From Verrucomicrobiales bacterium (GTDB lineage: Bacteria; Verrucomicrobiota; Verrucomicrobiia; Limisphaerales; UBA11320): a DNA stretch of 64,000 nt. Below, piece by piece: positions 58,101 through 64,000 of the stretch (within the stretch, counting starts at the first letter, position 1; every line of letters begins with the position of its first letter). The stretch spans positions 1 through 64,000 of the forward strand of contig JAEUHE010000002.1 of NCBI GenBank assembly GCA_016793885.1, given 5' to 3'. The position numbers and the translations under genes were made by a program. The notes beneath the pieces are model-generated. The model searched no databases. It was not told the origin of the DNA and saw only the letters and a program-made list of their open reading frames with translations.

Positions 58101-61100
58101 CCTCCAGTTGGAAGGGTCCGCGGGGTTTCCGGAGGGGTCACGCGATTCCAACGACTGGCCCGTGCCATCCGGTTCCGGCGGCCAGGGCGGCGTGGTTCCG
58201 TAGCTCATGCTAAGAAACACCACACCGTTGGAATCTGCCAGCGAGATCCGCTCGCCGGCGTTGTCGAGGCGTCCTGAAAAGATCCCCGGAGCGATCCTCA
58301 TGCCCGCGGTGCTGTAGCGGGAGGCGAACAGGGCCTGGTTTTTCACCACCACCAGGTGTTCCTTAGCTCCCAGCGTGGTGGGACCAAAGGCGTAGTCGAT
58401 GCCCTCCGTGAATCGCACACCGGTGAGATCCAGAGCTGAGTCCCCGATGTTGAGCAGCTCAATGAACTCGTATTCCGTTCCACCGGGCGGGTTGTACATG
58501 ATCTCCGAGATGCGGAGGCTCTCACGCAGGTCGCTGGTGGCGGATGGGTCGATAAGCATCGCGTAATCGAAAGTGGCCTTGATGCGCTGGGCGGTGTCGG
58601 TGGCCAGGAAGAGGCCCGCCTTGCGGGCTGTGGCGCCGGCGGGAAGACCCGCGGAGTGGACTACTGACCAGACATCATTGAGTTTGTGCTCAAACACCAG
58701 CGAGTTGGCGTCCCGGCGAATCCGGATATCGGCTCTGGCACGCGTGACTGGCGTACCACGCAGGAGAGTGCTAGTGCCTGTCTCGGTGATTCTCCGGACA
58801 TTCAGAGCAGTACCGTCCTCGACGCCCATGGCGTAACGGACGAGGCTTCCGGATTCGTCGAACTCCACCATGGCGCCGGTGATGTAGTCGCCGAAAATAC
58901 GGGAATTCAGCGACACTTCGGTGAGGAACATCCAGTCGGTAAGGGGCGGAACGGTGCGCCACAGGTAGGGGTAGACACGGGGAGCGGGAGCGAGGGGGCG
59001 GGAGCGATCCGCCAGCACCTGCAGGGTAAGCATCCCTGGAACCTCGGTCGTGCTGTAATAGGGGGCGGAGGAGTGGTTGTCCCGCTGGCTGACGTTCTCC
59101 AGGTTCCAGAACCCTTCCAGCCCCGGGTCGGTGAAGGGACTGAATCCGTTGGGCCCGAACACTGCGGCTTGGCGGAGGATGGAGTTCGTGGCACCGCCCG
59201 AGTCGGTGGCCCTGACCGTGAAGCTGTAGATACCGGGACGCGAGAAATAGGCGGTCGCGTTGTCGACGCCCCGCGTGTCGAGTTGCGTGTCGGCCGGATT
59301 CGCGGACCAGGAGAAGGAGAGGGGCTGCGCATCCGGATCGTAACTGCGTGACGCGTCCAGCTCCAGGGAATCGAGAACGGAAACATGCAGCGAACCCGGG
59401 CTGGATTCCAGCGACATGATCGGGGGCGCGTTCCCAGTCTTGTTCACGGTGATCGTGTCGGTGACCAGCACGCGTCCATCGAAATCAAGGCCCTGAACGG
59501 TGATGAGGTTGGCACCGGTGCGGAGAGTAAGGTTGGTGATTGTCCAGATGGAGTCATTGGTCCAAAACGCTCCCGAGTTGGGGTGGCCGGGAGCCTCAAC
59601 CCGGAAGACCCGAAGCGGGCCCGTTCCGGTCAGGTTCAAAGTGTTCGAGGTGACGTTCAAAGGCTGGCCACCATTGGTGGTGATGTCGAAGACAGCAGTC
59701 CGGGCGCTGCCCACGGCGGAATACGCCGGGCTCTGCCTTCCTGAGAACCAGTTCTGATAGTCCGTGGACACTGTGTATTGCGTGCTGGCGTCCTCTTCCG
59801 CCTTCAGCCAGGCGTTCATCCTCGCGGAATTCTGCGCGTAGTTCTCAACCAGGGTGGTGAGAAAATGCCGGAACAGGCGCTGGTTGTAGGAACGCTCGTG
59901 CCAGCCCCGGTAGCCCTGCATTCCATTGTAGAAGGCCTCGCCGGTGTTCTGAAATGCCAGGTCGCTGTCCCAATGAAAGAACATGAACCTGCCGTCCGTC
60001 GGCCTCCGGTAGAGATAGCCGTTCTTCCCCCGGTTCAGCGTGAACGAATCCCAATCGCCAATGTAACCGCGCACCGCCGCCATTTGCATGATCGCCACCG
60101 GATCCAAAACCTGCTCGATCTCGGCCTGGGTGTAGGTCGATGTCACCTTGCGGAACATGCCGATGAGCGCGGAGTAGTCGTATTCGTTCTCGCGGGTGCG
60201 CTTCATCCATTCGGAGTGATAACGGCCTGGGTTGTCCGATCCCTTGTAACTCCAGTCCGCATCCCGCTGGCCGCGACCCCAATCGTCATTGAACCACCAC
60301 TCATCATCGATCCGATACAGCTCCCCCTGGTTCCCATCGGGATAGATGCGGTCGAGCATGTCATTGCCCAACGGCTCCACCTCCTCGCGCAGGGAGGAGC
60401 CCCCATTGTTCACGTTCACCTGGATGAACTCGTTTTCGTTCGCCGGGTGACCGAGGAGGTAGAGCCAGTGGCGAGCGATTCGGTTGTGATGCCGGCTGCC
60501 GCCGCCGGCGTCGTTGTCGTAAGTGAGTTTTTCCTTTCCTCGGAAGAGCTGATCTTTCGGGACCTTGAACTTCCCCCGGCTGAGATCGTTGCCACGCGTC
60601 CACGGACTGCCCCCGTTCCGGATTTCACAATCGTAGACAATCTCACGCTCGTTGATGATGAGCGTCATATTGTAGTAGTGGTTGCTGAGGCGGGGGAAAG
60701 CGTGGCCGTTGGGAGGGGTGGGACCGTCGCCCCCGGCGAGATCTGCAATCGCCAACGAGGGCACGATAAAACGCATCCGTCGCAGGTCGGTCAACTGACT
60801 TGGGTTGTCGATGAGAAAGAGCGCGGGTTTCTCCGGGCCGCGCGGCGGCAGCTGGGTCGATTGCCCGTTGGCTGTGGCCACCACGTAGAACTGTGCGATC
60901 TGTCCCGATGCGGTGTACTCCGTCAGTTGTGCGGTGTAGATGCCATCCCCCGCGACCTCGTCCCCTCCGGAGACTCCGTCATCGGACATCGCGCGCGGGG
61001 TCCAAGACCCTCCGCCGGTGACCTCGTCCAAACGATGGTGCAGCACCACCTGTGGGGCGGGAGCAAACGAAGTGACCTGCGCGGTGATCCGAACCGGCTG

Positions 61101-63974
61101 GCCCGGACTCGGCACCGGAGGGCTGTGAAGGATCCTGTCCACCTGTGCCGCAGGCAGCGGGATGTGGCGTGAATTACGTGCTCCAGGTGTGCCGAGATTG
61201 CGGGGAACGGCCAGGGAGATATCGGTGGCGATGCTGTGGTCCCAGGTTTGAACGATCAGCCGGGAAGCTCCCGCGACCCAGCGCGCCTCAAAGCTCACCT
61301 CGTAGGTGGAGCTCCTGGTGAGCGCGGTGGCGTCGAGTTCCACACGATTGGGACGGTTGTCTCCGTGCCCATCCGCGATGAGATGCATTTCCGCTCCCAG
61401 GAAGCGGCTGGCGAAATGGGTACCCTGAGCCAGCCACCCGCCGGCGCTTAACCCGTTCGTCGACATGCGTGTGCTATTCGCCAGGAGGTTCGCTCCCCCG
61501 CCGTTCAACCGAAGCTGGAGGTTGCGCAGCACCACATGGCTGTCGCCCACCAGATGCAGGTGCAGCTCCTTGTAGTCCGTGGTGGCACCCCCCGTCCGCA
61601 GCTCCTGGTAAGGCGCGGAGTAACGGTAGGTCTGAAACACCGACTTGTTGGTTTCATTGCTGTCCTGCCATGCGGATGCCAGCGCGTTGTCCATCCAGGG
61701 ATTACGCAGTTCCATGCTCGTGCCGTCCCCATTCGCCAGTCGCGGCCAGTTTCCGCCCGGCGAGTATTCCACCTCGTCCGCCAAATTCCCCAAGGCATCC
61801 ACGAGTCGAATTCGCTCTCCATTGTTCGCCAGCCTGCCCTCGAAATTGCCCAGCACTGGGATGCCTCCGTACACCTGCTGCAGCACCGAAGCGTCGGCGG
61901 CGACTACCAGATAGGCGTCGGGAGCGAGCCGTGTGCCGGCTGGAAACGTGAACCCGATGCCATCGGAGAATCGCCATCCGGAAAGGTCCACCGTGGTGGT
62001 CCCGCGGTTGTAAAGCTCAACGAACTCGGCCGACGGTTCATCCGAAGGCGCGTCGTACATCACCTCGTTGATCACGATGTCTGTCGGCCGGACTGGGGCA
62101 TTTGGTCCGTTTCGAGTCGATGAGGGTGTGGCATACCACTCATTCCCACCATTGGGAAACGCCTGGAGTGTGTCGCCTGCCTGCGGGCGCTGAAAAACCT
62201 GGGCACCGAGCACGGTGTTCGAGGCGTTCACAAGATACACCGTGACCTCACCGTCCGAGAGCCGGAAAGCCGAGTTGCGGCTGAGGAATCCGCCAGCCGG
62301 CACGGATCCGGTCAACGGGACACGATCGGTGAGGTCGGATCGCGAGGCCAAGAACAGGCCGTCAACTGAAACCGCAGTGGACGAGGTGTTGTGGAGTTCC
62401 ACCCAGTCGAGGGTGTTGGTGGAGCTGAGGTGAACTTCGTTAAGGCGCACCAGGGCTGCGAGGGCGGAGAGACTGGCGTTGGGAGAGTTGCGGGTGGGGT
62501 CGGCGAAGAGAAACCACGAAGCCCCGCCTGCCGGCTTGCGGCCGAGGGAACGGCCATCGAGCGGCATGGCGGCATCGATGGCATTGAGAATAGTCTGGCC
62601 GTCGGGGGCGACGAGATAGACGCGAACAGGACTCTGGACCGCGAATCCGGATTCCGTAAATCCCAGCGACACGAGTCCGGAGGGAGGGACGATAATGTCC
62701 GCGTTAATCCGGAATTTTGCGAGGTTTCCGGGATCGTCGGTGAGGTGGTGGTTCCTCAGGCTGATGTTGGTTCCACGGGGGTTGTAGATTTCGATAAACC
62801 CGGTTCCTGCGGGTCCGGGCAGGACTTCATTAAGAATGAGGCTGGGCTGCGAAGGTGTGGAGATCTTGAGGCGCGCACCGAACACGATGTCCGAGCTGCC
62901 GGCACCGACTTGGTGGACTTCCACCGCCAGAACATTTTCCCCCTGCCGCAGCGCCGTCCCGGGCACGGTGATCACGTTCGCTTCCTCACTGGCGTCGCCA
63001 ACGGTGCGGTTGGCAGGGGTACCGAATCCGATGGCACCTCCGGGCATGCCCGAGCGTCCGAGTTCCGTGCCGTTGAGATAATACACCGCGCCATCGTCCA
63101 GAATTTGGTCGATCGACAGGGTCACGCCGGTGATCGAGCCATTGTAGGTGAAACGGGTGCGCGCGTAATAGGTGAGCTGGTCGAAATCGGCGAAGGGAGT
63201 GCGGATGCCTGGTGATGGCAGGGCAGCGGTTTCGAATCCGAACAGCCCAGGCCCCTCTGGCCAGGAACTGTCGTCATAGTCAGCGCTGCGCCAGGCGGTG
63301 AGGAGATCGACGTTTTGATCATGGATCCGCCAGGCGTCGCCGTAGTTCACGAACGGAATGCCCTCGTTGAGATTCACCTCGGGACTGGGCACGGGAAATT
63401 CGGGGACGGCAACCGCTTCGGTGCCTGGCGTTCCCAGGCGCTTTGAACTCGCTGTCCAGTTGCGAACGTCGTCAATCAGCCGGTCGGGATTCAGGAGCAC
63501 CAGCGTATGGCCCGCTCCGTCCGCAGCCACCGGCCACCGCCCGCGGTCGGTGTAGGCCACGGTGCACAGCACCACGCCATTCTTGTCCTTCAAGGTGATG
63601 CGTTCTCCAGCGTTATCGAGCGATCCGGACCAGGGTCCCAACACCCGGATGCCCGCCGGGACGCCGTAAGCCGATCGCAGCGTAGCAGGGTCGGCGGAGG
63701 TCAGCAGGATCCGTTCGAACGGTTTCAGGAAAGTCAGGGCAGGATCGGTGGGGTTGAAGGCAGGGAAATCGAGGTCGACACCGTCGCGGAGTCGCCACTC
63801 GGCCATGTCGAACGGAGTGGCGGTGGCGTTCTGCACCTCGATGAACTCCGGGAGTGTACCCGGGGGATGATACATAATCTCGCTAATCACAACCTGTTCG
63901 GCATGGGAGGAGGAGATCAGGAGGGTGGAGGCCAGGCAGAGCCAGGTTATGAGACTGGAACGAGACTGTTTCAT
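55158..63974 (-). CDS. Giant secreted lamin-tail/CotH/Ig-like protein
   Basis: A 2938-residue protein, complete in the window; ATG 63974 gives a signal peptide (MKQSRSSLITWLCLASTLLI). About seven lamin-tail-like domains start with VISEIMYHPPG, LILNEVLPGPAG, VRLNEVHLSS, IVINEVMYDAP, LRISEIMYNPPGG, VIINEALAHTD and VVIQEIMYRPL (near 30, 375, 506, 630, 1818, 1976 and 2136). A CotH-type domain lies at about 1065-1400 with GDWDSFTLNRGKNGYLYRR and FFHWDSDLAF. A PKD-like part follows at 1518. DTDRDGLPDSFE (2325) and DTDDDGMPDVWEE (2811) are calcium-binding-type repeats that frame about five Ig-like domains (2376-2803). The last 60 residues form the module shared with other secreted proteins. CotH proteins can be protein kinases; here the role is unknown. 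Confidence 0.9.
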   Translation of the reverse strand: MKQSRSSLITWLCLASTLLISSSHAEQVVISEIMYHPPGTLPEFIEVQNATATPFDMAEWRLRDGVDLDFPAFNPTDPALTFLKPFERILLTSADPATLRSAYGVPAGIRVLGPWSGSLDNAGERITLKDKNGVVLCTVAYTDRGRWPVAADGAGHTLVLLNPDRLIDDVRNWTASSKRLGTPGTEAVAVPEFPVPSPEVNLNEGIPFVNYGDAWRIHDQNVDLLTAWRSADYDDSSWPEGPGLFGFETAALPSPGIRTPFADFDQLTYYARTRFTYNGSITGVTLSIDQILDDGAVYYLNGTELGRSGMPGGAIGFGTPANRTVGDASEEANVITVPGTALRQGENVLAVEVHQVGAGSSDIVFGARLKISTPSQPSLILNEVLPGPAGTGFIEIYNPRGTNISLRNHHLTDDPGNLAKFRINADIIVPPSGLVSLGFTESGFAVQSPVRVYLVAPDGQTILNAIDAAMPLDGRSLGRKPAGGASWFLFADPTRNSPNASLSALAALVRLNEVHLSSTNTLDWVELHNTSSTAVSVDGLFLASRSDLTDRVPLTGSVPAGGFLSRNSAFRLSDGEVTVYLVNASNTVLGAQVFQRPQAGDTLQAFPNGGNEWYATPSSTRNGPNAPVRPTDIVINEVMYDAPSDEPSAEFVELYNRGTTTVDLSGWRFSDGIGFTFPAGTRLAPDAYLVVAADASVLQQVYGGIPVLGNFEGRLANNGERIRLVDALGNLADEVEYSPGGNWPRLANGDGTSMELRNPWMDNALASAWQDSNETNKSVFQTYRYSAPYQELRTGGATTDYKELHLHLVGDSHVVLRNLQLRLNGGGANLLANSTRMSTNGLSAGGWLAQGTHFASRFLGAEMHLIADGHGDNRPNRVELDATALTRSSTYEVSFEARWVAGASRLIVQTWDHSIATDISLAVPRNLGTPGARNSRHIPLPAAQVDRILHSPPVPSPGQPVRITAQVTSFAPAPQVVLHHRLDEVTGGGSWTPRAMSDDGVSGGDEVAGDGIYTAQLTEYTASGQIAQFYVVATANGQSTQLPPRGPEKPALFLIDNPSQLTDLRRMRFIVPSLAIADLAGGDGPTPPNGHAFPRLSNHYYNMTLIINEREIVYDCEIRNGGSPWTRGNDLSRGKFKVPKDQLFRGKEKLTYDNDAGGGSRHHNRIARHWLYLLGHPANENEFIQVNVNNGGSSLREEVEPLGNDMLDRIYPDGNQGELYRIDDEWWFNDDWGRGQRDADWSYKGSDNPGRYHSEWMKRTRENEYDYSALIGMFRKVTSTYTQAEIEQVLDPVAIMQMAAVRGYIGDWDSFTLNRGKNGYLYRRPTDGRFMFFHWDSDLAFQNTGEAFYNGMQGYRGWHERSYNQRLFRHFLTTLVENYAQNSARMNAWLKAEEDASTQYTVSTDYQNWFSGRQSPAYSAVGSARTAVFDITTNGGQPLNVTSNTLNLTGTGPLRVFRVEAPGHPNSGAFWTNDSIWTITNLTLRTGANLITVQGLDFDGRVLVTDTITVNKTGNAPPIMSLESSPGSLHVSVLDSLELDASRSYDPDAQPLSFSWSANPADTQLDTRGVDNATAYFSRPGIYSFTVRATDSGGATNSILRQAAVFGPNGFSPFTDPGLEGFWNLENVSQRDNHSSAPYYSTTEVPGMLTLQVLADRSRPLAPAPRVYPYLWRTVPPLTDWMFLTEVSLNSRIFGDYITGAMVEFDESGSLVRYAMGVEDGTALNVRRITETGTSTLLRGTPVTRARADIRIRRDANSLVFEHKLNDVWSVVHSAGLPAGATARKAGLFLATDTAQRIKATFDYAMLIDPSATSDLRESLRISEIMYNPPGGTEYEFIELLNIGDSALDLTGVRFTEGIDYAFGPTTLGAKEHLVVVKNQALFASRYSTAGMRIAPGIFSGRLDNAGERISLADSNGVVFLSMSYGTTPPWPPEPDGTGQSLESRDPSGNPADPSNWRASPEAGGSPGRTGGDALGTVIINEALAHTDPPWEDAVEVHNRTAQPVHIGGWFLSDSAADFKKWRIPNGTLVPAYGHRVFYEIDFNTNNLVSPFSLSSANGDQIYLSAADAAGNLTGYRSSASFGASANGVSFGRYETSIGRDFPPLVTRTFGVDAPGTVEQFRTGQGQPNAAPLTGPVVIQEIMYRPLPIGGTNDNTADEFVEIHNLTDSSINLFDPAYPTNTWRLRGGADFDFPTSFNLQAHGYALIVSFDPLTNAPALAAFRARYGLPADVRVLGPYSGQLNNRTEELKLTRPDAPTLIGPTAGEVPYLLVDRVVYGDAYPWPAGADGVGASLQRRRPHEYGNDPVNWKAADPTPGRANVQGSSFTDTDRDGLPDSFETANGFSNANAADAAQDADTDNRSNYEEFLDGTDPRSAASRLVRPSIISGPTIQFGPGGSATLSVSADGTGPLRYQWRVNGVSIPHATNATRLIPDAKASQAGEYSVVVHNAAGFVLSPGVLLNVSQPLVVIDQPRSLSATRGGSVTFAVSAAGTGTLRYQWRFNSQPIGGATNSSFTINPVESVDAGNYSVSVFDDNTSLTSAEATLTVLSPPVITGQPVSQNPLANTPAVFTVTAEGDEPITYQWRFGASAIPGATNSVLSLPSVQPSQAGTYRVEVTNPNGSTLSAEAILTVRVPAIITQQPADTNAIAGTLVIFRVQATSSSTIHYRWRFNDADIPAATNASLTVGPVGPSNEGNYRVELTDAEGSIQSAIAVLTVINPLALLQAPVGQTAVQGGSVTLSAEWAGGPPPFQVEWFRNDASIGSGTINETRAFLRLDNVQPGDTAGYRVEIRSVPNPAARLAPAAAEVTVLVDTDDDGMPDVWEEAFSFNRNNSGDALQDVDEDRMPNRSEYEAGTHPRDARDRLLLNGFLDSTGMNLWFDAVSNRTYTVEFSDTLGTGNWFKLEDWVARSTNTMNSIKDMEPASRRLYRVLTPRRP

Positions 63975-64000
63975 GACTGTTACAACGATCGATGACAAGA

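Noticed and set aside
59778-61172. 464-codon open frame on the + strand
   Set aside because: Antisense to the CotH region of the giant protein; no family features.

Overview
The window reads as a chromosome segment of a GC-rich Gram-negative bacterium of the PVC group, most likely a Verrucomicrobiota member (Limisphaerales/Pedosphaera-like); this is inferred from gene content, not from a marker gene. The pointers are: PVC-type heme-binding dehydrogenase, the DUF1592/DUF1552 pair, two PVC-style ECF sigma factors (one with a FecR-LamG partner, one beside a Ser/Thr kinase-TPR protein), giant secreted proteins with Ig, lamin-tail, LamG and autotransporter-associated beta-strand repeats, and start sites that mostly lack Shine-Dalgarno sequences. 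No rRNA, tRNA, transposase or CRISPR array was seen.

Layout. 237-2321 (-) is a secreted beta-helix protein. 2727-5754 (+) is a small coupled operon of hypothetical genes including a membrane ankyrin protein. 5934-7229 (+) is a Tat-exported protein of unknown function. 7326-13827 (-) is a compact accessory cluster: Dps, a YtcJ-type amidohydrolase, an ABM-domain membrane protein, a YcaC-like hydrolase, two alpha/beta hydrolases and an SDR. It ends in a 59-residue remnant of an RND-efflux outer-membrane protein. 14096-17853 (-) holds an ECF sigma factor and a Ser/Thr kinase-TPR protein. 18161-22129 (-) is a large secreted Ig/LamG protein and 22502-24409 (+) a LamG-purple-acid-phosphatase-like protein.

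The centrepiece is 24807-47169, fifteen to sixteen genes all on the + strand, many overlapping by 4 bp or separated by under 50 bp. An ECF sigma factor and its FecR-like membrane partner with a LamG ectodomain lead the run. Then come two CE1-like esterases, a PVC-type cytochrome dehydrogenase, a PQQ-type sugar dehydrogenase, a small secreted protein, a GH10 xylanase, the DUF1592/DUF1552 pair, four more esterases/hydrolases, a GPH-family sugar symporter and a GH43 glycosidase. I read this as a xylan (arabinoxylan) utilisation locus: secreted xylanase and esterases debranch and cut the polymer, GPH imports oligosaccharides, and GH43 (no signal peptide) finishes them in the cytoplasm. Embedded redox proteins could oxidise released sugars outside the cytoplasm. 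Several unrelated enzymes of the locus carry similar Gly/Arg/Phe/Pro-rich inserts, an unusual shared feature.

47159-50620 (-) is an autotransporter-repeat surface protein lacking a barrel. 50851-51381 and 54167-55114 are two blocks (3 and 5 copies) of one ~210-bp tandem repeat with a 107-bp inverted-repeat core. They flank a translationally coupled pair of amidohydrolases, the second of which has lost the metal-binding motif. 55158-63974 (-) is a 2938-residue secreted protein with lamin-tail, CotH, PKD/Ig-like and calcium-binding-type repeats.
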